A DNA stretch of 56,787 bases from Elusimicrobiota bacterium (GTDB taxonomy: Bacteria > Elusimicrobiota > Elusimicrobia > Elusimicrobiales > UBA9959), in the NCBI GenBank assembly GCA_016209085.1, contig JACQWV010000031.1, positions 1 to 56,787 on the forward strand, in the 5' to 3' direction. Numbering within the stretch: position 1 is the stretch's first letter; each line of letters begins with the position of its first letter. A model generated the notes under the pieces. The model was not told the origin of the DNA, made no database searches, and saw only the letters and a list, made by a program, of their open reading frames with translations. The translations under genes were made by a program, and so were the position numbers. Positions 1-8,114 of the stretch are shown in pieces.

Positions 1-4
1 AGCT

Positions 5-50
5 TACTGATGCCTGCAAAAGTTATGTCTTACTTTCGCAGGCATCAGTA
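5..50. repeat. Long hairpin at window start
   Basis: Bases 5-23 pair with 32-50 (19 bp, one mismatch) around an 8-nt loop. No T-run follows, so a dispersed palindromic repeat is more likely than an intrinsic terminator. The upstream context lies outside the window. Confidence 0.6.
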
Positions 51-68
51 ATGAGGATATGAGGATAA

Positions 69-500
69 ATGAGTAAAGACTCCGTCTGTGAGATAAAAAA
101 TCATCTTGTAAACGGCCTGATAGGATTATTGGCAGGAGCATTTTTAGGCGCTATCATCGGTTTTTTATTCTCATGGAATTTGATGATTCGCACGCCTCAT
201 GACTGGCAATCATTTTTTTATAGTTGCGCTCCGCAGCTTTTTGTGCCGGTCTGGATGGGTTCCGTTACAGGTCTGGTTTCAGGTCTGGCGGGCGAATCTT
301 TCTGGGGATTTATCTGGACAGTTACAGCCGGAATCGGCTCCGGGTTTTTTGCCCCTGCAGTTTTCAGGCATCTGTTCGGCAAGTATTTTTTTATATCTTT
401 CGGGCCTGCAGCCGTTCCGAGCAGCATTATCCTTACATTTATCGGCGGCATGGCCGGCTTCTTTATTTATTTTTCCATAAACAAAATTATTCGCAAATAG
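69..500 (+). CDS. Hypothetical small membrane protein
   Basis: This 143-aa protein has about four hydrophobic segments (roughly residues 15-35, 55-75, 80-100 and 115-137) rich in Gly, Ala and Phe, so an inner-membrane location is likely. I do not recognise the family. Tandem GAGGATA-like words just upstream could serve as the ribosome-binding site for the ATG at 69. It lies upstream of the rpmH block but is separated from it by about 240 bp with its own promoter, so it is probably a separate transcript. No catalytic motif is visible. Confidence 0.6.
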   Translation: MSKDSVCEIKNHLVNGLIGLLAGAFLGAIIGFLFSWNLMIRTPHDWQSFFYSCAPQLFVPVWMGSVTGLVSGLAGESFWGFIWTVTAGIGSGFFAPAVFRHLFGKYFFISFGPAAVPSSIILTFIGGMAGFFIYFSINKIIRK

Positions 501-527
501 TGTCTGCTCGGAAAGTCCTCGCAGACT

Positions 528-560
528 GATTACGGCGATAAGCAATATATCGCTGTAATC
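528..560. repeat. Inverted repeat after the first gene
   Basis: Bases 528-540 and 548-560 form a 13-bp stem with one mismatch and a 7-nt loop. It could end the upstream transcript, but only a weak T-rich tail (TTTTA) follows. Confidence 0.4.
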
Positions 561-647
561 ATGCATTTTAATCGCTGTTATCATAGTTCCTGCGACTTTT
601 ATCGAGGAGGAACTAAATAGAATGATATACTGATTTGATTTGGAATT

Positions 648-676
648 TTGCAATTTAGGCGGATGTTTAATATAAT
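648..676 (+). promoter_or_regulatory. Probable sigma-70 promoter of the rpmH operon
   Basis: TTGCAA (648-653) and TATAAT (671-676) are separated by 17 bp. The -10 is perfect and the -35 matches four of six consensus positions. It is well placed for rpmH-rnpA-yidD. Confidence 0.55.
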
Positions 677-679
677 TTA

Positions 680-735
680 CCCCGTGGAATAATTTCGCTT
701 TTAGCGAAATTGCCGCTTTGCGGCATTCCACAGGG
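680..735. repeat. Three-way-junction palindrome in the rpmH leader
   Basis: An outer stem (680-690 with 725-735, one mismatch) encloses two perfect hairpins: 691-698 with 704-711, and 712-716 with 720-724. The structure ends 8 nt before the rpmH ATG, so it would fold in the mRNA leader and crowd the ribosome-binding site. A second cloverleaf of the same design at 45015-45068 suggests a repeat class rather than a gene-specific riboregulator. Confidence 0.7.
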
Positions 736-743
736 TGAATCTT

Positions 744-881
744 ATGTTACCGACATACAGACCGAATGTCAGAAAAAGGAAAAAAACCATCGGTTTTCGC
801 GCAAGGATGAAAACCAAAGGCGGAAGAAAAGTCCTTGCCAGAAGACGCCGGAAAGGAAGATGGAATCTCATTAATGAGTAA
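744..881 (+). CDS. rpmH: Large ribosomal subunit protein bL34
   Basis: This 45-aa, very basic protein is bL34, a structural protein of the 50S subunit. It begins [14 protein letters not shown], carries the family core [14 protein letters not shown] at about residues 15-28, and has an Arg-rich C-terminus. The usual family length is 44-47 aa. It is the first gene of the classic rpmH-rnpA-yidD-yidC-jag-mnmE order, and its stop overlaps the rnpA start by 8 nt, suggesting translational coupling. No strong Shine-Dalgarno is seen because the leader is filled by the cloverleaf palindrome at 680-735. Confidence 0.95.
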   Translation: MLPTYRPNVRKRKKTIGFRARMKTKGGRKVLARRRRKGRWNLINE

Positions 882-1245
882 GTTTTCTTTTCCGAAGACT
901 TTCCGTCTTAAGAGGGAAAAGCTCTTTGAACTTGTTTTCAGCCAGGGCAGGAAAACAGCCGGCAAAAACCTGATAATGCGCTACTTTATGGTGAGCGAAG
1001 CCGAACCTGCTGCCGGGAATGAAAACAAAAAAATAGGGATTATCGTAAGCAAAAAATTTGGAAAATCCGTAGAGAGAAACAGATTCCGAAGGCTCATCAG
1101 AGAAGCCTTCAGGCTGAGCAAGCATAATCTGAAGGATGGAACTTACATAATAATTTCTCCGCGGGCCGGATGCAAAATAAAAAATCTTTCAGACGCCATG
1201 AAAGAATTAGAGGAGTTATGGATAAAGTTGAAAATATGGCGCTGA
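874..1245 (+). CDS. rnpA: Ribonuclease P protein component
   Basis: This 123-aa basic protein is the protein subunit of RNase P, which with the catalytic RNA removes 5' leaders from pre-tRNAs. The hallmark RNR region ([18 protein letters not shown]) lies at about residues 69-86, preceded by a [11 protein letters not shown] strand. An in-frame TTG at 835 would extend it back through rpmH, but the ATG at 874 overlaps the rpmH stop and gives the normal family length. The 3' end overlaps yidD by 28 nt. Confidence 0.93.
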   Translation: MSKFSFPKTFRLKREKLFELVFSQGRKTAGKNLIMRYFMVSEAEPAAGNENKKIGIIVSKKFGKSVERNRFRRLIREAFRLSKHNLKDGTYIIISPRAGCKIKNLSDAMKELEELWIKLKIWR

Positions 1246-1514
1246 AAACGCTGGTATTTATATACAAGATATTCAGGCCCATTCTGGGCCCGAAAACATG
1301 CCGATTTCATCCGACCTGTTCCGAATATGCGTTTGAATCGCTCAGGATTCACGGCTTTATAAAAGCTTTGCTTTTAAGCTTAAAAAGAATAACCAGGTGC
1401 CATCCTTTTCATCCGGGCGGCTACGACCCGGTTCCAGACGGAACAGCCGCACTGCGGCCAGAGGTGTCGGAGGCTATGCCGACGACTGTTTTCTCTCCGG
1501 TTAATCCAAAATAA
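1218..1514 (+). CDS. yidD: Membrane protein insertion efficiency factor YidD
   Basis: YidD assists YidC/Sec-dependent insertion of membrane proteins at the cytoplasmic face. The family core is present: CRFHPTCSEYA followed by ITRCHPFHPGGYDPVP. The ATG at 1218 has an AGAGGAG ribosome-binding site at 1210-1215 and is preferred over the upstream in-frame start at 1170. The family normally ends about at PGGYDPVP. Here a C-terminal tail of about 25 residues follows, encoded largely by an inverted copy (1437-1484) of the 48-bp element also found in hisS and the RND pump gene. Insertion therefore probably displaced the original stop. Confidence 0.88.
   Translation: MDKVENMALKTLVFIYKIFRPILGPKTCRFHPTCSEYAFESLRIHGFIKALLLSLKRITRCHPFHPGGYDPVPDGTAALRPEVSEAMPTTVFSPVNPK
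1437..1484 (-). repeat. 48-bp coding repeat, copy 1 (inverted, yidD 3' end)
   Basis: By my hand alignment the reverse complement matches 33013-33060 at 40 of 48 positions and 55563-55610 at 36 of 48, without gaps. The shared core includes GCATAGCCTCCG and GCAGTGCGGCTGTTCCG. Here it is read on the opposite strand and adds a C-terminal tail to YidD. Confidence 0.8.
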
Positions 1515-1521
1515 AAAAAGA

Positions 1522-1555
1522 GGTCAGGGGCCAGGGGACAGAGAAGAGTTACTGA
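1522..1555. repeat. Degenerate heptamer array H1 (yidD-yidC)
   Basis: The units GGTCAGG, GGCCAGG, GGACAGA and GAAGAGT run in tandem. The GGGGACAG word recurs inverted as CTGTCCCC near 1566-1573, so the array can also fold back. Confidence 0.6.
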
Positions 1556-1599
1556 CCGCTGTGCGCTGTCCCCTGTACGCTGATACAAGGAGATAAATT

Positions 1600-3174
1600 A
1601 TGCAAAAAAATCTGATTTTGGCTTTAGTTCTTTCATCTCTGGTTTATCTGTTGTGGTATTCTTTTCTTGAAAAAAGATACGGTCAGTCCCAAAAGAGCCA
1701 AATCACTGCGTCGGCGGGGGTAGAATCCCGGGACAAAGCCGTCACCGGCGCCGCTAAACAGCCCAAAACAGACTACGCAAAGCCTGTTGAGGAAAAACGG
1801 GGGGAAGTTAAAAAAAACTGGACTGAAAAAGCCGTTTCCCTTAAAACTTCAAAATCAGAAATTCTCCTTGACCTGAACGGCGCCAACATAAGAAGCTACG
1901 TGTATCAGGGGCCCGTGTCTCCGGTAGAGCTTGTAATCAGTCCGGAATACGGAATTTTTAATTGTTTTGATGATCTCGCGTTCAGGCTTCTGGATAAAAC
2001 CGGAAATATGGCAGTCTTTGAAGCGCAAACGCAAAACATGGTGATAAGAAAAAAACTGGTTTTCAGCCCGGAAAACAAGCTGAATACCCTTGAAATTTCC
2101 GCAACCAATAAAGGCTCTCAATCTCTTGAAATGAATGAATGGGCTCTCGGAATAGGACCTGGACTCGGGACCGCGTCAAGCGAACAGAAAGAAAACACAA
2201 AAGTATGGAGCGCCAAATACGCGGTAAAACATAAAGACAGGAAAAATCCATCTATAATAACCTTGAAAGAAAACGCCGAAGCTCCGGGCTGGATATGGGC
2301 GGGGCTGGACAACAGGTATTTCATTGCGGCGGTGACAGGAGAGGGAATTGAAAAAAGAAACAATCTTAACTTTTCCCAGATGGAAATAGACAAAAATAAA
2401 GCGCCTTATCTGTCCATCCCGTTTGAAAAAACCAGCCTTGCGCCAGGCCAGACAAAATCATGGAAGATGAATTTTTACATCGGTCCCAAGGATTACGGCC
2501 TCCTTCAATCCATCGGACAGGGGCTGGCTCAATCCGTGGACTTCGGCTTCTTTGCTCCTCTTGCAAAACTCGCCAACAGTTCGCTTGTTTATTTTTACGA
2601 CCTCAGCGGAAATTACGGAGTGGCCATAATAATTATCAGCGTCATCGTGCAGATAATCATTTTCCCTTTGAGCTGGAAAAGCTACAAGGCGATGAATATT
2701 ATGAAAAAAATCCAGCCGCAGATTCAATATCTCCAGCAGAAATACAAGAACGACCCGAAGCGTCTTAACGCCGAGATTCTTGATATTTACAAAAAACACG
2801 GGGCGAATCCCCTGGGAGGATGCCTCCCGATGCTTTTGCAGATTCCCATTTTTTTCGCGCTTTTTACCGCTCTCAGGAACAGCTGGAACCTGCACGGAGC
2901 GCCTTTCATGTTCTGGATAAAAGACCTCTCTGCAAAAGACCCTTTTTACGTTATGCCGGTTGTCATGGGGCTCATAATGTTCCTTCAACAACACTTCAAT
3001 CCCCAGTCCTCGGAGCCGAGCCAGGCCATGATAATGAAATGGATGCCTGTTATTTTCACTTTTATGTTTTTATCTTTCCCGTCCGGACTCGTTCTTTACT
3101 GGCTGATTAACAGCATATTCGGCTTTGCGCAGCAGATGTACATGCAAAAAGCTTTTAAAGGAGACAAACAATGA
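1600..3174 (+). CDS. yidC: Membrane protein insertase YidC
   Basis: This 524-aa protein is the Oxa1/YidC insertase, which inserts and folds inner-membrane proteins alone or with SecYEG. It has an N-terminal membrane anchor (about 5-20), a long Gram-negative-type periplasmic beta domain (to about residue 310), and the conserved C-terminal core of five membrane segments, with NPLGGCLPMLLQIPIFFALF at about 402-421. The hydrophilic-groove Arg is probably in the SWKSYKAMNIMKKIQPQ region. The start has a clear AAGGAGAT at 1588-1595. It overlaps jag as ATGA, indicating coupling. The heptamer array H1 separates it from yidD. Confidence 0.95.
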   Translation: MQKNLILALVLSSLVYLLWYSFLEKRYGQSQKSQITASAGVESRDKAVTGAAKQPKTDYAKPVEEKRGEVKKNWTEKAVSLKTSKSEILLDLNGANIRSYVYQGPVSPVELVISPEYGIFNCFDDLAFRLLDKTGNMAVFEAQTQNMVIRKKLVFSPENKLNTLEISATNKGSQSLEMNEWALGIGPGLGTASSEQKENTKVWSAKYAVKHKDRKNPSIITLKENAEAPGWIWAGLDNRYFIAAVTGEGIEKRNNLNFSQMEIDKNKAPYLSIPFEKTSLAPGQTKSWKMNFYIGPKDYGLLQSIGQGLAQSVDFGFFAPLAKLANSSLVYFYDLSGNYGVAIIIISVIVQIIIFPLSWKSYKAMNIMKKIQPQIQYLQQKYKNDPKRLNAEILDIYKKHGANPLGGCLPMLLQIPIFFALFTALRNSWNLHGAPFMFWIKDLSAKDPFYVMPVVMGLIMFLQQHFNPQSSEPSQAMIMKWMPVIFTFMFLSFPSGLVLYWLINSIFGFAQQMYMQKAFKGDKQ

Positions 3175-4106
3175 AAGAGATTAAAATAGAAGCGAAAACC
3201 CTGCAGGAAGCGGTTGAACAAGGCTTAAAAGAACTTTCTCTGAGCAGGGACCAGGTAGAAGTCGTGGTCATAAGCGAAGGCAAAAAGGGCGTATTCGGCA
3301 TAGGCAGTAAAAAAGCGTGCGTCCTGCTTCGCGAGAAAAAATGGACTGGCGACCAGGATCAACGGCCTGAAAGACGCGTAGAATTCAGAAAAAAGCCGAG
3401 AAGGGATAATTTCCACTCTTCCAGACGCGAAACCCAGCATTTAGTCAAAACCAGCCCGCAGGTTCAACGAACAGCGGCGGAACAGGGCGGCATTGACCGT
3501 CCCGCCGAATGGCGGGATGACCGGCCGGAACAGTCCGTCTCAAGCGAACCGGATTCGCCTTTGGCGAACTCCCGCCCCGAAGAGGCGGATATGAGCGTCG
3601 GAGAACATGCCGCGCCGGAGCCGGAAGCCACGCCTTCTGAAAAGGAAAGAATTGAACAGACTAAGGCAATCGTTTCAAAACTGCTTAATCTGATGGAAGT
3701 TCCTTTTACCATAACGGAGGCGAGATACAGCAGGATAGAGTCCAAAATATACATAAAATTTGAATCTGCAGATTCTTATTTTTTCACAGGTTATGAAGGC
3801 AGGGGGATTCATTCCCTGCAATACATCACGCAGCTTATCTTTTCCAAAAACCACGCTCAGAACATAACCATACAGGTGGATACCGGCGACTACTGGGGGA
3901 GCAGAGAACGGGAGCTTCTGCGGAAAATTGAAAATGCGGTCAGCATGGTCAAAAGAACTTCAAGGCCTTACAGGCTTGAGCCCATGTCTCCTGTTTTCAG
4001 AAAATACATCCACAACGTGATTAAAGAGCGCTACGGCGAACTCCAGACCGTTTCCGAAGGAGAAGGCAAATGGCGGAAAGTAGTGATTAAACTTAAGGGA
4101 CCGTAA
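3171..4106 (+). CDS. jag: Jag/KhpB-type RNA-binding protein
   Basis: This 311-aa protein has the Jag N-terminal domain (about 1-55, with KKGVFGIGSKKA), a KH-like region (about 165-235) and a C-terminal R3H domain with RKYIH and VSEGEGKWRKVVIK. Jag/KhpB proteins bind RNA and influence elongation and division in other bacteria; the precise role here is unknown. The linker (about 60-160) is longer than usual and low-complexity. Its DNA carries three palindromic words at 3500-3517, 3554-3568 and 3572-3588 that resemble intergenic palindromes in this window, suggesting in-frame repeat insertion. It overlaps yidC by ATGA and has an AAAGGAGA ribosome-binding site. Confidence 0.88.
   Translation: MKEIKIEAKTLQEAVEQGLKELSLSRDQVEVVVISEGKKGVFGIGSKKACVLLREKKWTGDQDQRPERRVEFRKKPRRDNFHSSRRETQHLVKTSPQVQRTAAEQGGIDRPAEWRDDRPEQSVSSEPDSPLANSRPEEADMSVGEHAAPEPEATPSEKERIEQTKAIVSKLLNLMEVPFTITEARYSRIESKIYIKFESADSYFFTGYEGRGIHSLQYITQLIFSKNHAQNITIQVDTGDYWGSRERELLRKIENAVSMVKRTSRPYRLEPMSPVFRKYIHNVIKERYGELQTVSEGEGKWRKVVIKLKGP
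3500..3588. repeat. Cluster of three palindromes inside the jag linker
   Basis: TCCCGCC-4-GGCGGGA (3500-3517), TTCGCC-3-GGCGAA (3554-3568) and CCGCC-7-GGCGG (3572-3588) lie within 90 bp of coding DNA for a disordered linker. Similar words occur in intergenic DNA at 36080-36098 and 54196-54222. Confidence 0.5.
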
Positions 4107-4110
4107 AGAA

Positions 4111-5493
4111 ATGCTGCCGGATATTAGGGAAACCATTGCGGCTCTTTCCACCGCCCCGGGCCACGGCGCCATAGCCATCATAAGGCTTTCCGGCAAAAAT
4201 GCCTTTGAAATCGCTTCAACTTTCCTCCATCCTAATCTCGCTTTGGCAAATCCTAAGACCGGCCGCACGTATCTGCTTGCGGTAAAAAACGGGGATAAAC
4301 TGGTTGACAATGCAATCGTCGCGTTGTATAAAGAACCAAAAAGTTATACCGGCGAAAACATGGCGGAGATATTCTGCCACGGCTCGCCTTACATAATACA
4401 AAACATAATCAATCTTGCGGTTAAGAACGGCGCCCGCCAGGCGTCCCCCGGCGAATTTACCATGCGGGCTTTTTTAAACGGCAAGATTGACCTGGCCCAG
4501 GCAGAAGCGATAAACGATTTAATACTGTCCGAAACCGAATCCGCGCATAAAAATGCCATGAGCCAGATATACGGCTCTGTTTCAAAAAAAATAAAAAAAT
4601 TGAAAGAAGAGACCGTTGGCATACTCGCGGAAATTGAAGCAAGGCTTGACGACTCCGACGGGGAAATTGAGGAGCTGGATTTAAAAAATCTCCTGCCGGC
4701 TGTTGAAAATCTGATTTTGGAAACGAGGAAACTCTCAGACAGTTTTGAAAACGGAAAATACATCCGGCATGGAATAAGAATAGGAATCGTCGGAGCTCCC
4801 AATTCAGGCAAATCCTCCCTCCTTAACGCCGTTTTAGGCCGGTCCCGCGCCATCGTATCAGATATTGCCGGGACCACGCGCGATACCGTTGAAGAGAAAC
4901 TGACGATTTCAGGATTCTCGGTAATATTTGCCGACACGGCCGGAATAAATCCGGACCCGAAAGACGCTCTTGAGGTCCAAGGCATGGCACGCACTCTTGA
5001 AGCGATTAAATCCTCCGATATCCTTTTGTGGGTTCAGGACGTTTCAAAACCTTTCGGAACGGAAGATGAAATCGTTGACAAAACAATCAGGCAGAATGCG
5101 GCGGCAGGCGCCCGCGTCATAAAAGTGTTTAACAAAACGGATCTTGAAGCGGCGCGGCCGATAGAACGCTCAAACAAAAATTCGTTCATGGTATCCTGTA
5201 AAACCGACAGGGGAATTGAAAATCTGAAAAAAAACCTGCTTGGATTCCAGGAAAATCTTTTTAACCATGAGTCCTCCGAAATAATAACCTCTGCCAGACA
5301 TTTTCAGGCTCTTTCAAACGGTCTGCGGGAAATCTCTGCCCTTCATAAGACGCTTGAATCCGGGAAATTTGAGCTTGAGCTCGCGGCAGAACATCTGAGA
5401 TGCTATCTTGACGGAATGGCGCTGATAACCGGAGAAACGACCCCGGAGGAAATTCTGGCGAACATATTTGAAAAATTCTGCGTGGGAAAATAA
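4111..5493 (+). CDS. mnmE: tRNA modification GTPase MnmE (TrmE)
   Basis: MnmE is a dimeric GTPase that with MnmG installs the (carboxymethyl)aminomethyl group at wobble uridine 34 of tRNAs. The 460-aa length is normal. An N-terminal formyl-THF-binding domain is followed by helices and a Ras-like G domain with P-loop GAPNSGKSS at about 228-236, the DTAG switch region and NKTD. The C-terminus is CVGK, matching the catalytic C-[IVL]-G-K motif. It follows jag after 4 nt. Unusually, a Yip1-like membrane gene separates it from mnmG. Confidence 0.95.
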   Translation: MLPDIRETIAALSTAPGHGAIAIIRLSGKNAFEIASTFLHPNLALANPKTGRTYLLAVKNGDKLVDNAIVALYKEPKSYTGENMAEIFCHGSPYIIQNIINLAVKNGARQASPGEFTMRAFLNGKIDLAQAEAINDLILSETESAHKNAMSQIYGSVSKKIKKLKEETVGILAEIEARLDDSDGEIEELDLKNLLPAVENLILETRKLSDSFENGKYIRHGIRIGIVGAPNSGKSSLLNAVLGRSRAIVSDIAGTTRDTVEEKLTISGFSVIFADTAGINPDPKDALEVQGMARTLEAIKSSDILLWVQDVSKPFGTEDEIVDKTIRQNAAAGARVIKVFNKTDLEAARPIERSNKNSFMVSCKTDRGIENLKKNLLGFQENLFNHESSEIITSARHFQALSNGLREISALHKTLESGKFELELAAEHLRCYLDGMALITGETTPEEILANIFEKFCVGK

Positions 5494-5494
5494 T

Positions 5495-6295
5495 ATGCTT
5501 ATATTCAAACTCTTTAAAAATTTTATTTTAAGGCCGGCAGACGCCATTGACGAGATAACTGCGAATGATTTTTCTTTCAAAACGCCTCTTCTCATTTACG
5601 CGGTTTATCTCGTCCTGAACTCCGTTTTCATGATATTAAAACCCTCGGGTTTTCCGGCTGAATTCGCAGGCTGGATTACGGAGCAGCGTTCCTTTCTTTT
5701 CTACCTCGGAAACGAGGCCGCATGGGGGTCCGCTCTTATCCTGATCTCATGCGCCTTTCTCACTTATTTCATCAGGCCTGCCAGCACCCTCCACACAACG
5801 TCGGAGGGCAGGCTGGCATTGGCGGGCAGGTCGGTCGGAAAGTTAAAATTTGCCGCAAAGGCGGCTCTCGGACTGATTCTTCTCTTTGTCTTTTTTGAGA
5901 TGATACGGCAATCGGCTGACGGCGCATCCGTTTACGTTCTTTTTCTCGGAGTCTCCGGATATGCGGCTTACGCGACATTCAAGAATATTAATCTGTTCGC
6001 CAGAATTTTGAAATTATCCTTAACCCTGCTGGCGATATATACGGCATTTATCCCTTTTTTTATCGTTTCCAGCGCGGTTTTAAAAATAGAGAATCTTTTC
6101 ATTCTCTTTCAGGCGGGAGCCGTAGTCTGGACTCTGATTCTCATGATAAAAGCAGTAAAGATTATCACGGGACTGACAATAGGGCGGATATTGCTTTGTA
6201 TGATTATATCCTCCTTTTATCCGGTTTTAATCGCATATTTCCTGTTTAAAACAGGCGTTATTTCCCAGGACATTTTGTTCCTGCTGTTTTTCTAA
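5495..6295 (+). CDS. Yip1-like multi-spanning membrane protein
   Basis: This 266-aa protein begins MLIFKLFKNFILRPADAID, the typical entry into Yip1-domain proteins, and has about six hydrophobic segments. Function in bacteria is unknown. The ATG at 5495 comes 1 nt after the mnmE stop and is preferred to the in-frame TTG at 5468 inside mnmE. Between two membrane segments, residues of about 94-114 form a hydrophilic stretch whose DNA (5775-5840) contains CCCTCC/GGAGGG and repeated CCTGCC/GGCAGG words. It looks like an in-frame palindromic insertion. The gene sits between mnmE and mnmG, which are usually adjacent. Confidence 0.6.
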   Translation: MLIFKLFKNFILRPADAIDEITANDFSFKTPLLIYAVYLVLNSVFMILKPSGFPAEFAGWITEQRSFLFYLGNEAAWGSALILISCAFLTYFIRPASTLHTTSEGRLALAGRSVGKLKFAAKAALGLILLFVFFEMIRQSADGASVYVLFLGVSGYAAYATFKNINLFARILKLSLTLLAIYTAFIPFFIVSSAVLKIENLFILFQAGAVVWTLILMIKAVKIITGLTIGRILLCMIISSFYPVLIAYFLFKTGVISQDILFLLFF

Positions 6296-6296
6296 T

Positions 6297-8114
6297 ATGT
6301 TTTTTGATTACCCGCAAAGCTTTGACATAATCGTAGTAGGAGCCGGCCATGCCGGAGTAGAAGCCGCTCTGGCTTCCTCCAGAATGGGGGCTTCAACCCT
6401 CCTCATAACCCAGGACCTTGATACCATTGCGCAGATGTCCTGCAATCCTTCCATAGGCGGCATCGGCAAGGGACAGATTGTCAGGGAAATAGACGCTCTG
6501 GGCGGAGAAATGGCAAAGAACGCGGACAAATCAGCCCTGAGTTTTCACATGCTTAATACTGCGCGCGGAAAGGCGGTTCATTCCCCGCGGTGCCAGTGCG
6601 ACAAAAAAATATACCAGTTCACGATGAAACACGTTCTTGAAAAACAAAAAAATCTTAAAATCGTCCAGGACGAAGCGGCGCAAATCCGGATTGAAGGCTC
6701 AAAACTGAAAGGAGTAACGACAATCAGGAAAACCCGCTATTCTTCAAAATGCGTAATCCTGACCACGGGCACTTTTCTGCAAGGCCTCATTCACATAGGA
6801 CTTCAGAATTTCAGGGGGGGGAGATACAACCACTATCCGAGCGAATATCTCTCTTCAAGCCTCAAAGAACTGGGGTTTGACATCGGCAGGCTCAAAACAG
6901 GCACTCCCATGCGGCTCAACGCGGAAACAATAGATTTGACCAGGTGCATTGAACAGAAATCCGACGACCCGCCGCAGCCTTTCTCTATTTTTACCGGAAA
7001 AATCACCAGACCCATGCTTTCGTGCTGGATAACCCGCACAAATGAAAAGACGGCGGATATTATAAGAGCGTCTCTCCCGAAATCTCCTCTTTATTCCGGA
7101 ATCATAAAATCAACCGGCCCGCGATACTGCCCTTCAATAGAGGACAAAATAGTCAAGTTCCCGCATCACAAGTCCCACCATGTGTTTCTGGAGCCTGAAG
7201 GATACCATACTGAAGAATATTACATAAACGGCCTTTCCACAAGTCTCCCGGAAGACGTCCAGATTGAAATCATACGTTCGGTACCGGGTCTTGAAAAAGC
7301 CCAGATAACAAGGCCGGGCTACGCGATAGAATACGATTTTTCTTTTCCGGTTCAGCTGAATTATAATCTGGAGACAAAATCCATAAGCGGTCTTTTCATG
7401 GCCGGACAGATAAACGGCACCACCGGATACGAAGAAGCAGCTGGCCAGGGGCTTATTGCAGGCATAAACGCCGCGCTTAAAATCCGCGGCGAAGAGCCAT
7501 TTATTCTGAGAAGGGACCAGGCATACATAGGCGTGATGATTGACGATTTAATAAACAAAAACGTGGACGAGCCTTACAGGATTTTCACCTCCAGAGCCGA
7601 ATACAGGCTTCTCTTAAGAACTGATAACGCGGACATGCGTCTGCTTGAATACGGATTCAGTCTGGGACTGGCGCCGGGCCGGCTGAAAAAAGCCTGGGAG
7701 CTTTACAAGAAATCGGCGGAAAAATTCATCAAAAACCCTGACGCTCCCGAGGAAAGCGCGTTTGAAATGCTCCCGTGGAGCGAATCGGCCGCAAAAAATA
7801 CCGCCCGGATTGAAAAAGATTACGCCGTTTACATAGAACGCAACCGCAGAGAAGCGGAGAAACTGAAAAACCTGGAAAAAATAATCATTCCTGAAACCAT
7901 CAATTACGAAAAAATCAGGGGGCTTCTCCTTGAATCAAAACAGAAACTTCTCAGAGTCAGGCCGCAAACTCTGGCGCAGGCTTTGAGAATACCCGGCGTC
8001 ACGCCGGCAGACGTGCAGCTTTTATGGATTCAGATTGAAAGAATGAAAACCGCAAAACACGGCCATGGTTCGGCTTCGCTCACCACGTATGAAAGAATTT
8101 CTGGAAAAACTTGA
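6297..8114 (+). CDS. mnmG: tRNA uridine-5-carboxymethylaminomethyl modification enzyme MnmG (GidA)
   Basis: MnmG is the FAD-dependent partner of MnmE in U34 modification. The 605-aa protein opens with a Rossmann FAD-binding motif VVGAGHAGVEAA (about 13-24) and carries the family signatures SCNPSIGGIGKG (about 48-59), GRLKTGTP and GQINGTTGYEEAAGQG. The C-terminal helical domain that contacts MnmE is present. The start is 1 nt after the Yip1-like stop, and the 3' end overlaps rsmG. Nothing is missing relative to the family. Confidence 0.96.
   Translation: MFFDYPQSFDIIVVGAGHAGVEAALASSRMGASTLLITQDLDTIAQMSCNPSIGGIGKGQIVREIDALGGEMAKNADKSALSFHMLNTARGKAVHSPRCQCDKKIYQFTMKHVLEKQKNLKIVQDEAAQIRIEGSKLKGVTTIRKTRYSSKCVILTTGTFLQGLIHIGLQNFRGGRYNHYPSEYLSSSLKELGFDIGRLKTGTPMRLNAETIDLTRCIEQKSDDPPQPFSIFTGKITRPMLSCWITRTNEKTADIIRASLPKSPLYSGIIKSTGPRYCPSIEDKIVKFPHHKSHHVFLEPEGYHTEEYYINGLSTSLPEDVQIEIIRSVPGLEKAQITRPGYAIEYDFSFPVQLNYNLETKSISGLFMAGQINGTTGYEEAAGQGLIAGINAALKIRGEEPFILRRDQAYIGVMIDDLINKNVDEPYRIFTSRAEYRLLLRTDNADMRLLEYGFSLGLAPGRLKKAWELYKKSAEKFIKNPDAPEESAFEMLPWSESAAKNTARIEKDYAVYIERNRREAEKLKNLEKIIIPETINYEKIRGLLLESKQKLLRVRPQTLAQALRIPGVTPADVQLLWIQIERMKTAKHGHGSASLTTYERISGKT

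Noticed and set aside
501-743. Replication origin near rpmH
   Set aside because: rpmH is often near oriC, but I found no DnaA boxes of the TTATNCACA type and no dnaA gene in this interval.
2458-2994. Long minus-strand ORF inside yidC
   Set aside because: It is a shadow of a strongly coding plus-strand gene; it has no ribosome-binding site and no recognisable domain. The same holds for 4389-4994 (mnmE) and 32101-32736 (pump gene).
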